Assembly: GCA_012934845.2 (NCBI GenBank)
Contig: WNNJ02000564.1
Span: forward strand, 52,903 to 116,902
Source: Pomphorhynchus laevis
Taxonomy: Eukaryota; Acanthocephala; Palaeacanthocephala; Echinorhynchida; Pomphorhynchidae
Length of the DNA: 64,000 nucleotides
Direction of reading: 5' to 3'
In this document: positions 30,901 through 45,900 of the stretch, one piece after another
Layout of the letters: each line of letters starts with the position of its first letter
How positions within the stretch are numbered: the first letter of the stretch is position 1
Notes under the pieces: model-generated
Database searches by the model: none
What the model saw: the letters and a program-made list of their open reading frames with translations, nothing else
Told to the model about the DNA's origin: nothing
Made by a program: the position numbers and the translations under genes

Positions 30901-33900
30901 AGTTTAAATTCAGCTAAACGAATTACATAAATTTTAAAATGGACGACGAAGTAGTCTAAGATGCCTAACTACATTACGACTGCTGAACCAGAGGAAGCAC
31001 TTGACAAACTAAATAGCTAACACAAGAGTTCAGCCTTTGATAGGGTGCCACGATTTATTTATTTAAAATTTTATATTGACATTATGTCCATAGGGATTAT
31101 TTAAAATTTAGAATTTTACTAAATTTCTGTTTATTTCAACCAAATGTTCAAAAACTTTAATCACCTGGAAATGTTTATTGCAGATTATTGTTAAAATTAT
31201 GAGGCGAATCAATGCTTGCAACTTAAAATAATTTATTGTAATTTCTCTGTTATGCCTTCACTCGTGCTTTTGATTCACTTCCAAATAAATATCTGATTAA
31301 AAATGTAGATTAAGTAATATAAAAATCTTATTTCTTCTAATTATGATGCTTAATATCGTTAAGAACAACATCCATAAGACATAAATTAAATGTAAATGCT
31401 TTATTTGAATTATAAAAATTTTAAAATTTAAAAATTTCAATTATACAAATTGCTAATAACGATAATATGAAATTAACAAAATTAATAAAATAAGTTATTG
31501 TTTGTGACAGCTGTATATTAGATTTTCTATTTAGGAATTAATTTTATTTGATGACGATCCATACTGGTCAAAATTCCGTAAATATCTATTTTGCGTTTCT
31601 TGTGCAACATATCTTTTACTATATATTCTCGCCGGAGCTTGCCTTATTACTGCTCCAAAATGTCCAAAAATTCCCAAACTTCTATGGTGGCAGCAAAAAC
31701 CTATTTATCAGGTTGAGGTAAAATCCATTATTGATACAGATGCAGACGGATACGGCGATATAAATGGTATTTCCTAATATTTTTAAATACATGAATGATA
31801 GTATCCGTTTAGGCGTAATTAGTGCAATAGACTATATAGAACAGTTAGGCTTTGGCTCTATAAAATTTCACAGTTCATTCTTCCAGTCACAATCTCACAA
31901 GCCGGTATTTGGTGTTACCAACTTTACCCAAATCGATTCAGTGGTTGGCACAATTCAACAGTTTGATACTTTGGTTGATCGTTTGCATAAGAAGGGTAAG
32001 TCTGACACTACTTTAATAGCATATTAACAAGAATATAAAAACCAAGATATTTTTATAAAATATCAATCTACATAATTTATAATTTATTAACATAATTTTA
32101 AGATTATTTATAAAATCTATAATTTATTTTTGTATGTTTCTCAACTAAGTCTAAATAACTCGATTTGGTATTTTTCTACTATTTTCCGAGTTAGAAACCA
32201 AAGAAACTTTGATGCGTATTATTAGTAAACAGTAATATAGCAGAATAATCAACCATAATTTTAAAATTATGTTCGATTATTTAAAATTATGCTTGGAATA
32301 TTGATGGATTATTCTACCAAAGAATATTATTATATGACGGTTAATGCATATAATCGTTAGTAATCTAAGATAAATATTCTCATTTTATAGACACCATATA
32401 GGAAACTCTATATTTGTCTGAATAATCGCTACACTTGAGAATTCGTATATGTCGGAATTTACCTTTTGGAATATACATTTTGTACAAACCTTCATATTTT
32501 CAGTAAGGTTCTAGACGAAATTAAATATAGAATTAAATACAATTATATTTATAATATGTAGCGCATTAAAGCACACATTTAAATGAGCATTTAAAAGGAA
32601 CGGGCACACTTCTTTTAAAAAGGGGTGTGCCCGTTTTTCCTCGTGATGCCCCTGGAAACTTTCCGCAGAAAACCAACTGAGGGGTGATCTAAACGCGGAA
32701 CCGTTCTGGTGACAGACTTTGCGATAGACCGATCAAAAGATTTAAATTTTTTTTGCTATCTCAAATAAATGAACATGTCCTTACAAACTCAAAATCGCAT
32801 TGCTGTTATGGACACATAGATTCCGAGATGGAAGACTGGAGTAGCTCGCCTTTACCATGTGCGGAACGACGATATCCGACAGTGGTACAATTAAATGGAG
32901 GACGCGTACATTGATAACCTACCTCGCTTCCATACGGAATTAACGGCAAAAGAAGATAAATATTTAAAAGCTTTTGCTTTCCTTCCAAATCACACTAAGG
33001 CTCTTTGTACCGAAATTCCAAATTGTTGAAAACAGAATTCCAAATTGTAGATTACAAATTTTAAATTTTATTTGCAAGTTTTAAATAAAATCACATGATG
33101 CGATAATATCAAGTTTAATAATAATAAGACTTTATTAATAAAAATACATAAATGGAAGTGTCGTTTAACAAGAAGTCCGTTAAAAAAATAAACAGTCAGT
33201 CAACAGAAAAAAGAGGTCAACAATTTCTTTGTCTTCTTCCTATTAAGACCATAAATCAATGGGAATCTGAGCCCCCAACCAATCCAGCACGCCGCTTTCC
33301 GATTGAACCACCCGGGGTCTTTCACCCCCCGAAGAATCCAATCGGTGCGGACGATGTTGGGTAAACGAGAGACGAGGAGCTTAAGAAACCTTAGTCTTTG
33401 CTCTGGGGGACGTCCTCTTGAGAAGAAGACTAATCCCGAGATAGCCCAGGTACCCCAAAGGCGCACCTGGGTTTTCCCATTCAACGACAGATGCTGGGCC
33501 CGTTTCAGAGCCCACCTAGCTTTCTTCAGGATACGTTTGAGTCTATCCAGGTCGGCTTTCGCCGACCAGTTCACCGAAACGGTGAACCCCAGGTATTTTA
33601 CTCGACTTGTGAAGACAGGGAGTGGTTCGGATGCAAATATGGAGGAGAGCGTAGAGAGTGCTAGTCTCTTAAGTTTTTTCTTGGTTGCAGGGGAGCCATG
33701 AAAGACAACCACCTGCGATTTAGCGGAGTTTAGAACAAGGTTAGATCTAGGCAACTGGTCTTTTAATCTTAAAAAGAAGCGGCTGATGTCCGAGACTACG
33801 TCTTTGCACCTGCGTCCAGTGAACAGGGCTGTGGTGTCATCAGCGTACACCACTAGACGTTGTTCACGTTTAAATATTTTAAATAGAATAATTGAGGCAG

Positions 33901-36900
33901 CAAGATATAAGAGTGGAGAAAGTGGTGAACCTTGAGGCACACCCGTAATAGGGTAGAACTGACGCGCATCAGGGTAGAAACGTGTCAGAAAACAAAGTGT
34001 CAGAAACGCTTTTATTCACAATGTCACACAGGCAACCGAAATGACCAGTGGGTACTTCATTCTTCTGATAAGTTTTGCCGAGTACTCATTTCGATGCTAA
34101 AGTGTTCGTCGCGGATTCTACGCGCAAGCGCTTTTTCGTAGATCGATACGAGGGAATTTTGAATCGAAATGGGCCGCAGGTCTTTAGGACAAGAGACCGG
34201 AAACTTTTTTGGAATAAAAATTCTCTTGCTAATGTTGATGCCAGCCACATCAGATGGGGTGGCTAATAGCATTGTGATGGCCACATCCCTTCCTTGATCG
34301 GTTGTCAAAAGCTGACAGACACAAGAAGAGAGTGGAGCGACGGTTTTGGAGGTGCTTGGAAGAGGCCCCCAGGCGTTGAGAATATCTGTGACAGATAAGT
34401 CTCTACTCCTGAAGTCTCCCCAAGGCGGGATTGGTTGCGGAGATTGAGTGGCTCCATAGTTGTGTAAGGCAAGTGACTCTTCTAAAACTTTATCAAGGCC
34501 AATTCTACCGATCCAACCCAAGGCCCTATCCCTCCAACAAGCAAACTTCTCCTTCTTGAAAATCTTCCAAAAGGAAGACTGAGAAGGGTTAAGACGAGCA
34601 ATGCTCGCCCTATCCCTACTCAGCTGGAACCAATATCTGGTGCGCCAGTATTCATTCGAGAGAGTCTGTCTGGCGGAAGAAGAGAGATTAGGGAGGTTCA
34701 GTAGTTTTGCTAGAACCTTGAGTTTCGTCGGAGTGGGATTGAAAATGCGACCTTTATAGGTTGTCGAAAGCAATGCGGTAGCTTGCGAAGATAGGTAGGA
34801 AATAAATTCGCTAAGATTCTCATTACCAATTCGGGGGAAGCGTTGGAAAGCAGCTTGGAAAAAAGCCACTCTGATCCGGTCAAAGTGGAATCTTCTCCGA
34901 AGCAGCGTATCCTCCTCAATCCGCCAGCGAATTAAATCATGAGATGTGGACAGATGCTGTCCCGACTGCTCAGTGCAGAAGGGTTTTAACAACCATCTCT
35001 CGTGGAGCAGTAATAAGTCGAGGAGTGAATTCGTTGATGTGCAATGAAATGTAGGGGACGGTGGTTTGTGAATAAGATAACCGTTCCTGGCTCTGCGGAG
35101 AGCAGCATTAATCCAACGACCAGTTCTGTCGTTGAAGTCACCTAGTACCATGTCATATCCGCTATCGATAATACCATCCAGAAGGTCACGGTTCTTGTGA
35201 ATCTCTCCTGGACGAATGTAGACGTTGGCTAGACTGAGGCGTTTACCGTTCTTAACGAGTGAAACTACTAGACAAGACAGGGCAGGACAAGAGTAATTTA
35301 GCAGGAGGGAGGACCTTAAAGAGCATTTAACTAGGGTTAAGAGTCCTTGAGATGAAGAGGAGTGAGGTGGGGTTATGTACGGAGTATAGTGGGAACAAAT
35401 TTGCTTTGGGATAAATCGAGTAATGTCCTGGGGGAGACGGATAGACCGCGTCTCCTGAAAGACTATAACATCTGCGTCTCTACCAGATAAAAGTGTAAGG
35501 GCAGAAGCACCTCCCGAATACCACTGAAGAATATTCTGTGAAAAAGGCTCAGGTTTACTCACCATTGGGCTAAATTAGTTGGAAGGGAGATGCCAACCTA
35601 GACAGAGCTAGGTGCAGGAAGGTTACCCTCTCTGCCACTTGCCCCGTCGCGGGTCGTACCCCATAGGGCAATATCTTCATTTCCCAGAGAAGCCTTCTTA
35701 TCCTTGATCATCTTCCCCACCTGGGCGGGTAGGACTGTTATGGCCGAAGCCCCCTCTTCTTGGAGTGGGTGGTTTTAAGTTTGTTAGGCAAGGGCGCAGC
35801 TGTTGTCCCTACAAAAGAGGATAGCAGAGGTCCAATCATTGTTTGAAATTGCGAAAAAATAGCTCGTTGCTGTTTTTCAAGAAGTTGAATGATGTCAGCG
35901 TTTAACATCCGGTCGGCTGTTGAACCAGCAGCAGAGGCGTAGTTGATCGGGGTTCTAGGCTTAACAAACAGTTGTTTATATTCTTTAAATCTAATGCAGC
36001 GCCTTGACCAGGCCGGATGTTCCCCTCCACAATTAGCGCAAGAGGGGGAGGCCTGACATCTTTCCCCTTTTAAAGCATACTGACAATCCCCAGCACCACA
36101 AACACCGCATACCAAGGCCTTGCTGCATGTAGAGTACCCACGGCTCCAGGCATGACACTTGTTACAGTGGGGGAATGTGAGTCGGTCTTCGTCAATTAGA
36201 GTGAATCCTAAGTTAAAACCTAGGAAAGGATTCGCTGACGATTTAGAAAGAAGCAGACCGGAATAAGATCTGTATTTGCAAAAGCCACATGGAGAGGGTC
36301 GCCCCACTTACCTAGGACTTGCCTCACTGATTGGAGGCCATACAATTTTTTCAGAGTTATCAAATCTTCTTCTGTTAAAAACAATGGAAAATTAGATATT
36401 TTAACTGAGCACTGAAGGGGTTTCAACGTTATGGAACCAGAGTCCAAAAGGTGCTTGTCAAAATAATCTTTGTATTCCTTTAATAAAGAGGCATTCGGGA
36501 AGGAAGCTCTTACAATATTGTCCAAAATCTTCACTGAATTGAACAGCACCCTGTTTGGATGAATTGATACAAACTTTCGCAAAAAAGTTGAGAAGAGATT
36601 GTGTTTCTCTATTGGTTTTTTTGAATTGATAATGCACAGGTTAGCTAATTTTGGAATCGGGGGTAGCAGCCCCTTATCTGCATTTAATAAACACGAAACA
36701 CCACTAACCTGGTTAGAATTGTCTCCAGTAGACGAAGGAATTGAACCAGATCGTTCATTACTACCATATTTCATTGTAAAATCACCAAAAGTTGTAGAGC
36801 TTTGAAGCTCCGATAGCGTTTTAGCATTCATTTCACTTTTGATTTTTTTTTCAAGTTTAAAAAATCATGAATGCTAACGAACAAATGGCAGATAAATTTT

Positions 36901-39900
36901 GAGCTTTTATACGCGTTTAAATTATTTAAATTAATTTCTATGATTTGATGCAAGATCGACAAATGAGTTAACTGAGTCTACGTATGCTTTACTGTAAATT
37001 AAAAATAAAAATAAATAATAAAAAATCGTAAATATTATTAAAATGTTATTGGATATTTTTATATAATATCAAAATTAATATTCTTAATTTTAATAATAAT
37101 CAATATTGTTATTATTAAGGTCTTGAAAAGCAGAACTTATATTTCATAACACATGTAAAACTATATATTAATATAAATTTAAGAAATCAAAATATATTGC
37201 TTTTAATTATAAGATGATTAAATTATAAGATGCTTTATAATTCAGATTTTTATAATTTTAGATAATTTTATATTATTTTTACAATTTTCTTGAAGCACTG
37301 AAATGCTGATAATTGACTTTTATTTTAAATCAATTTTAAATTTTAACTTTAAATTTATTTAAATTACATGTAATTTATTTTAAATTACAATTTTAAGTTT
37401 TAACTTTATAGATATAAATTACATAAAATGTTTTTTACATTAAGATAATTTATTTTTATAATATAATATTATTTTTAATCTTTCAATTTTTATTTAATCT
37501 TATTTTTAATTAGATTAAATTTATTAATCTTATTGAATTATTGATAAGATTATTATTTATTAATCTTATACTAATTTATTGATCTTATTAAATTTTTAAT
37601 AATATCTTTTAATCTTATTTTTACATTATGATCATACATTAAATAAAAAATATTTATAATTTATAATTATCGATTTTTTTATTTAGCAATATTTTTAATT
37701 TATAAAATACGTAACCTCAGTTAGCTGATCCGAATTATTAGATGATATCCTTTATTCATCGATATAACATAACAGCGCGGCCAAATGCATGCTAATGATG
37801 TAATGTCTTAATGACTAACAGCGCTGGGTGTGTTTCAAATACCAAATTATATCACTTAACTATATAAATTAGGTACATTAGATTTAAAAATCTAAATATC
37901 GTGATCTTAAATCTTTTTAATTGAACATTTTTATAAACGGATTAATAGATAATAAACCATTATCATTATACGCTATTACGACATCCAATACACTATTGAA
38001 GGTCTTTAAGATGAACTGTTGTGTTATTAGGTTCAATATGGATATTAAACTTTGTAATATTTATATATAATTTTAATTAATAATTTTAATATTATTTAAT
38101 AACATTAAGTTTTTATATTATTATATTTAAAAAATTAATTAATTATTTATTCATCTATTTGCTTAGACTTGTAAATTTAAAATAAAGTAATTAAGTGTAT
38201 TGTAATTCAAAATCTAAAATAATTTTTTATTGAATAATTAAATAATTATTTATTAATTATTAACTATATAATGTAATTATATAATCTAATATTTTATCTA
38301 ATGTCAATGTGTTAATTATGTAATGTAACATATAGTCATAGTACAACATTAGCAGTGATCTTACATGATAGATCATATGTGGTGACCAAATACCCAATAG
38401 CAATATTTAGTTTTCTAGTTAAAATTTAAATGAAATTTTTTTAACAATTCCATATTTATAGGTTTCAATTGCATACATGTATTTTATCAGTTATATATTG
38501 CAGGCATGCATATAATCCTTGATTTCCCATTGTTTGCAACGAGCAGAGAACATCACTGGTACAAGGCTGCTATCCATCCAAAGCATGTTAACCATAAATC
38601 ATGCGCAAACATGTACGTGAATGCAAGTGATCCGTCGTACATGAGGGTTAGTAGCATATCCATGGTACTGTGTAAAAGAAAATCATTAGTGACTAGTTGT
38701 AAAGTTAACGACGGATCAATTAACCAGCTGAAAATATCTACGAAAGAAAAAGAATTTGACACGAATAGAAATTTAAAATTAGATTAAAATCTAGAACATT
38801 TAATGATTTGACCAAATTTTTAAATTTAAAAATATAATTTATTTTTAAATTTAAAATTTCGATATTAAATTTAAATCTAGAAATTTACAAAATCTTTGAA
38901 TTTTTTATTAATAGCCTGCAAAAGAAAATTATTCCGCGTCAAAATTCGCACTACTTTTGAACAAATTTTTAAATCTCTTTCTAGATAGTTTATATAGTTC
39001 CAAACTATAAACTTAGTTTATAGGTTTTCTTAGTTCTATATAGTTTATAGATCAGATCAAGTAACTGAGTCTACTTTATATTATTTATAAATTAAACAAG
39101 TTAGAAATAAATTCTGCTTAGTTAAAATTGAATAAATAAATTAAGTAATAATTTACTAATAAATTAATTAATAAGCAATTTTTGCAATTTGATTAGCTTT
39201 ATTTACACAGTCGTATGTATTTAATATTTAATAAATGGCAAAAATGTAAATTTAATATTAAATTGCACAAACGTATGTTGTATAACTAATCGATTTATCA
39301 TTGCGACAGTTTGCATCGCATAATCGATCGTATTAAATTATAATGAATACAAGTAGTGGTAACTTGTATTATAGCAGTGAAGCTGCTTTAGTCAGTTTCA
39401 CAAACATACAGAAAAGCAAAATTGGGTGTGAAAACACAATTCTTTCTGGTGACATCAATATATTTCTCATTTTGTAGTAAAACTCTTCATCATTTGATCT
39501 GTAATCGTATGATCATTCGCAATTTATGATGGTAGTTTTTCAGTCAAAGAAAATATGAATAATTATAACCAAATTATAGTTTGACCAGATTAGATTTTTG
39601 GAACAAAGAGATCAGATAAAATAACGGAGTCTCTGAATAAAAAGTCTCTGTAAATAAAAATAAATATAAATAATAAATAATTACAAGATTTTATCGAATT
39701 TATATTTATATCAAGTTAAAATTAAAAATTAAAATTTAAAATAAAAGTCAATTGTTATGAATTGACTTATAAATAACAGTAGATGTACCAGAATAAGGAT
39801 TAGATATCATCAGAAGGAACTGCTATGCTATCAGGTTTCGCCCCCTATTCCTCGAGCCAACATAGTAGCGAGGGCAAACACGTGTTAATGACGTAATTTC

Positions 39901-42900
39901 TCTGGTAAAATTTGATTATTTAGTGTCCCTTATTCTAATTCAAAAATATTTTCTTCAGTTATAACATTTTTCTAAAGATTTTTTCCAAAAACTTTCTAAT
40001 TCGATCAAAAGTTTAAAAGTTTGGTTTCCATACAGGGACAACATGTCAGCGATTACATAGAAGTATTTCGTATTTTTCTTTCGTGGACTAAAAAAGTCCT
40101 AATTTTGTGGACTTAAAAAAGTCTACAAAAGTCTTAATTTTGTGGACTAATCCACTAATTTTGCGGAATTAAAAAGTCCACAAAATTAGTTTACAATGTC
40201 TACATATTGACAAAAGTCACGAACCATTTATGGATGAGAGTAATCGAAATACGGCATTTATGGAAAATTGTGGTGCTTGGTAGACTGGACTTTGATTCAC
40301 TACTTTTAGGCACCATGTCACTTCTAGACAACCATTTAGCATCGAAATGATGGAGTACTCGGCTACACTTATTTGTAGAATGAAGTGTTGCTTGATAGAC
40401 TGAACTTCGTTGTCACTTCTAGACGATCACTTCAGCATCGAAATGATGGAGTATCCAGCAACACTTATCAGTGGAATGAAGTACCCATTGGTCGTTTCGG
40501 TTGCCTATGTGACATTGTGAATGATGGCAGCATTTCGTAAGAAATCTTGGACCGTTGTTAATTCAGTACATCCGTGCACCCCCATTTTACATGTCATATC
40601 CATTAATGATCCAACGAGCTGCAGTGACAATTTAGAAACAACCTCTGCCTAATGTTTAAGAATTGTTCGCACATCAATTCAAACTAGTAAGGAGAGTAAA
40701 ACCTTAGTCAATTAAGCAAAGTGTCGGAAACGCCTTTATTCACAATGTCACACAGGCAAACAAAACGATCAGTGGGTACTTTATTCCATTGATGAGTGTG
40801 GCCAAGTACTTCATCATTTCGATGTTAAAGCAGTCGTCTAGAAGTGACATGGTGCCTAAAAGTCGTAAATCAAAGTCCACTCTATCAAGCAACACAATTT
40901 TCTATAAATGCCGAATTTCGTAAGAAATTCTGGATCGTTGTTTACTATGCACATCATGCACCACCAATATATACGTTCCATAGAACGTATATATACTCGA
41001 ATAAACACGTCCTTAAATGGAATGACAATATTTTTTAGTAACAAAATTCTATCGAAATGTTGTTAACGATAAATTTGTGCTTTATTTTTTTTATATGAGA
41101 CATTCAACGACAACAATTTTTATTTGGAAAAAGTCTCTTTAATAATTTAAAACGATCTTTATATTTTTAAAGAACAGTTGGAAAGGAACATTCGACACTG
41201 GTACAAATGAGGCTGCGATTATTACAGAACATCAAATGCTGCTTGATGTAGCTGACTCTAAAACTTGTTCAGAATTACTAGGAGCAATAAGATATTGGCT
41301 ACTAGATAAACATGTTGATGGCTTTAATTTCTACGCCTTCTATAAATTCAACGATGTCGAAAATGATAAACTCACCAAGGTAAAAAATCTCAAATGTAAA
41401 ATACGGTTATCCATTTTAAAGTCATATAGGAAATGATGCATTTTCTAATAAAGATCAGGGAACTTATCGACGATGTTGCAGCTAGAACAATGACAAAAAG
41501 GTATGCAATCTAAGTTACAAATCAACTTTAAAGTAGGTAAAATATAAAATGAACTGTAAATTTAAGTCACGTTGCTTTAATCCTATCTATAAGTAAACAG
41601 CAGTACGCTACATTTTAGTATTAGTGGACCTAATCAGCTACTGATCAAATACCTATGTTTCACGTTTCGGTCCTTTTTATGTTGGCTCACGATCACTCGA
41701 CTAGTCTGCTTTTATTGACATTAAGATTTAATGAAAGACTCTAATATATTACACTTGTATTTGATATTGCATTAAATATTACATTACAGACAATATAATA
41801 TTCAATATTACCATTAGATAGAATTATACAGAGTACTTTATATGGTGCTATTAAGTAAATAGCGATAAATTACAAGATCCATTCATTACAAGATTTGTAT
41901 CACATGATTCATTAAAAGCTGTTTAGTGGAATTTTATGTACCCTGGTGTGGTATTTGCCAGCGTATTGAACCTGTGTACAATTTGCTCGGTACTCATTTC
42001 GAAAATCACTCAGATGTGCTCGTCGCTAAAATTGATGCTACACTTAACGAAATTATATCCAGCTTTCCAACAATTATGTTATTCCCAAAAGGTGAAAATA
42101 TCCAGCCAATTGTTTATGGCGGAAATTGTACTTTAGAAAGTTTTATCATGTTTATTGAAACTGAAGGAATATCTGAATCAACAATTGTGAACAAGGATAA
42201 ATCCATGCCTACAGTTGAAAAAAGTCAGTAGCAGTTCCAGCAAAAGAAGTATTGTATAACAATGAAAAATGTTTTGAATTGTAATTATTTAAAGCTTTTA
42301 TAATTATTTATTATTTATAATTATTTATTAAATGTATTATTATTTTAAATTTAAAAACAGTATAAAATACTTATAAAAAGATAATATAATGTGCTTATAA
42401 AATACTGTAATTTTTAAACATTATATATTATGAACATTTTTCTCACTTTGAACGTTTTAAAAGTAAGTTTAATTATCACCGATGCATTTTTTGTTTATCT
42501 AACGCATTTTGTTTATTCATTTTTTTGAACTTTATGGTGTCAGATTTTGTTTGATTATATAATATTACATTTATATTAATATTTATATTAATATATAATA
42601 TTACATTTATAATTTTAATATAAACCTTACTATTTGAAATGTAAAACAGCAATTAAAATATTAGTTTTGATATAAATATAAATGCTTAGCATCATATCAA
42701 TCACGAGATATATATGGATATCGGATAAAAGTAGTTTAATCTACAAGCAACAAAAATTGAATAATCAAAATATTATCAGACGTTAACGGAAATGGCAAAC
42801 ACTGTGATACACCCAATATCTTTAGCAATAATTAATCAATACATATAGTGATGTCAAATAATAAAAATCTAAATATTTGATGCAATTATATTTAAATAAT

Positions 42901-45900
42901 AATTAATTATCACATAATTATTTAAAATTTATTTTGTAAATAATTTAATATTAATTAAATTTTCAATAAATTTATTAATTGAATATGTGATTTAATTATT
43001 AATTTTAATTAATTTATGTTTAGAGTGATGATGATTACACTAATGAAAGAGGATCCAACTCCACTAGATCTTTTCTTTACATATGAAAAGCGTAATGTCG
43101 CTCATATGGTCGTTCCGAATATATTCTACACTGAAAAAACTCTGAGATTCCCAAATAATAAAAAATTAGCAAACCGTATTCGTCATTGGTTGTTTAATTG
43201 CCAATATAAAAATTGGCTTGGTTGGCAGGTAGGCAGCATCAACAAATTGCCAGTCGTTGATAGTATTAATCGATTGTTTAAGGACAAACGTTTTTATTTA
43301 AATTTTTATTTCATTGAGCTTATATTAGCTAACTTTTAATAAATTATAACTATAATAAATTAAATATTTATTATAATTAAGTATTTATATTTACATTTAA
43401 ATCTTACAGTAAAGGCTAGCAACTCTAATAATAAGTTAGTAATGCCCTTTCGTTCGGATTAATATTAGTTTTATATTAATATTAAATATATATTATATTA
43501 ATTTGTTAAATAAATATAATGAATTATATTTTTATTTGTGAATAAATTCAGAGTAATTACTCAATGTCTATTAATAAATTTAATGAAATAAACACAAAAT
43601 TCGGATTTAAATTGTAAACGCAAGTATTTGCTTTTATATAAGCATGTACATTTTAAATAATGATTTGTAATTTTCTGAAGATGCTAACAGAGGTTAGCGA
43701 AATATCAAAAAAATCCTCTTTTCTTTGATCCAGCTCGAATAATTCTTTATTAAATGTAAATCTATTCTTATATTTCGCTACTTATTTCGCTATTCATGAT
43801 CAGAACAAATTTACATTTTATTTCCGAATAAAAGCAGCTAGTGAAATATAAAAATAAATTTAAGTTTTGATGATATAAAATACTTATATAAAATACAATT
43901 TATTTCTTAATATCACGTTATCTCACAATGAAATGAAATATAATTGATTTAACAAATATTACATTTCGTACTATTTGTTCGAAATCAAATTTATGATTTC
44001 GTTGGCTATTTCCATAGACAATCCTATTTTTAGTATTTAAAATGTATATTTCATGTACACCATTTGTTGCGTTCGTTTTAATGCGATTATTCGAATTATC
44101 AAGAAATAAATCTTTCACATAATTAAAGGTTTTTAAATTAAATTTAAAATTATCTTTGCTTGACCCAGACATATACCTTACCCCTGCATTCATTCAAATC
44201 AATTTGCGAAATCCACGAACGCAAAAACGCCCTCTTACTTGGATAGTTTCTCTTCATGGGTACCATGATAAATTGTGCTCCACTCGTATCCCCCTTCATA
44301 ATCGCACATCAACATGCATCTGTTAGTATTGCCTCCAATCATATAATTCTTTGCTTCACGTATTTGGCTGCCCCATCCTTCAAAGATGAGCTTGACGAGG
44401 ATTGACAAACTACAGAGTCGGTAGCCATGGCGAAGACATTTTGTACTTTCCTTTGTTTTAATGTATAATCAGTGTTTTTTATTTATTTCTGCCCAATTCC
44501 GAGAGACTAAGAGGCCAATAATTCATCTCTACATTATTTTTAATAATAAATGCTAGCTATTATTAACTAATTTATAAAGTTTATTTTTATAATTCTTTGC
44601 TCCACGTATTTATTAATAAATTTAATGAAATAAAAACAGAGTTCGGATTTACATTGTAACCGCAAGTTATATTTTGTAAATTCAATTGTTTCAAATTTTG
44701 TTACGTAAATAAAAAAGGAAAAATGTTCCAATAATTTTCAAACAAATTCATCCATCAAGGATGTTTACTTAGTTATGAGTAAAATTATTTGATTGCGTAT
44801 TCCTTTTTAAAAATTAAGAGTTATCGAATTATTAGCTTCATATTAATTATAAAGTTAATTTTAATTTTATGTGATTAATTTATTATTATTTATAGTAAAT
44901 GCTAGCGATTATTACCTAATTTATAAAGTTTATTTTGAAATAAGATTAAAAACATTACGAATAAGGTCATTTTATAGAAGAAGAAGAAAAAAGGTCATTT
45001 TAAGTGTTCATTTTATTTAATAACTAAAATGTGCGCATTTTAGTTTTTATATGAAGGAAATACAATTCCATTAGGTATAATTTAAATATTGATTCACGTT
45101 TTGAACAAGAAACAGCATACATCAAGCAGCTTCAAGTTTATTTATCAATAATTATAACGAAATATCAAAAAATCTTTATCGTAGATTCAAATAATTTCAT
45201 CAGATTGTATTTAGATGAGTTCACCATATACACCTCGTATTAGCAGCATAACTGAAGACGTTGCCCTGATGTATCCGTTTAACTTGCTAATTACTGGAAC
45301 ACCTATATTCATGTACGGTGATGAAATACCTTTACTTAACATTTATGATGACGTCGATCTGGTAAATACATTGAATAATAGGCAATATATTCTTAATTTG
45401 CTAATATATATAGGAGTTGCCAGGACCGGTTTGGGCTTACTCATCATTAATACCCATGCAATGGGATCGAACTAAAAATGCTGCATTTTCAAAATCAAAG
45501 AAGCTTTGGTTACCGATTGCTTCAAATTTTCAAAATCATAACATTAAGGTATTATTTAATTTTTTATTTTTTATCTATGCAATGTTTTACTTTTGAAAAT
45601 AAAAGTATTTTCTTTTGAGTTTAAGGCATAAAAATAAAGGATCATTACTCTGTACTTTGTTAACTTTTTAATGTAATTATAAATCAAATGAATTACGCTA
45701 TACGTTAAGAAATTACGCTATACGTTATTAACAGCTTATTTAACATTCTATATTATAATTTTATATTAGATTTTGATTGGTTTTCGATAAATTATTAAAT
45801 AAGAAATAAGGTTTAAAAACTTGATTAGTTCAATAATAAAATGCGCAAATAAATTAGTATTAATTAAATAAGCAAAATTTATTTGGTCCCGCTGCAAAGT

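Larger units (their letters stand above)
33090..36840 (-). mobile_element. Jockey-like LINE, interrupted, in intron 3
   Basis: Minus strand: ORF1 with zinc knuckles (36831-35738, one frameshift), ORF2 endonuclease and RT fingers (35565-34057), and RT palm to C-terminus (33940-33200). Then a 3' region with an AATAATAATAAG run near 33120. The GC content is far above that of the host DNA. A piece of family D at 33965-34095 lies where RT motif A should be, so the catalytic core is lost. Confidence 0.8.

Noticed and set aside
41926-42231. PDI fragment as an alternative last exon of the CD98hc gene
   Set aside because: Exon 6 ends with two bases over, while the fragment needs one. Its homology also continues upstream of the apparent AG in another frame.
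45362-45475. Open frame extending exon 8 past its donor
   Set aside because: The extension has no similarity to the family, while splicing at GTAAAT to the acceptor at 45413 restores the PMQWD block in frame.
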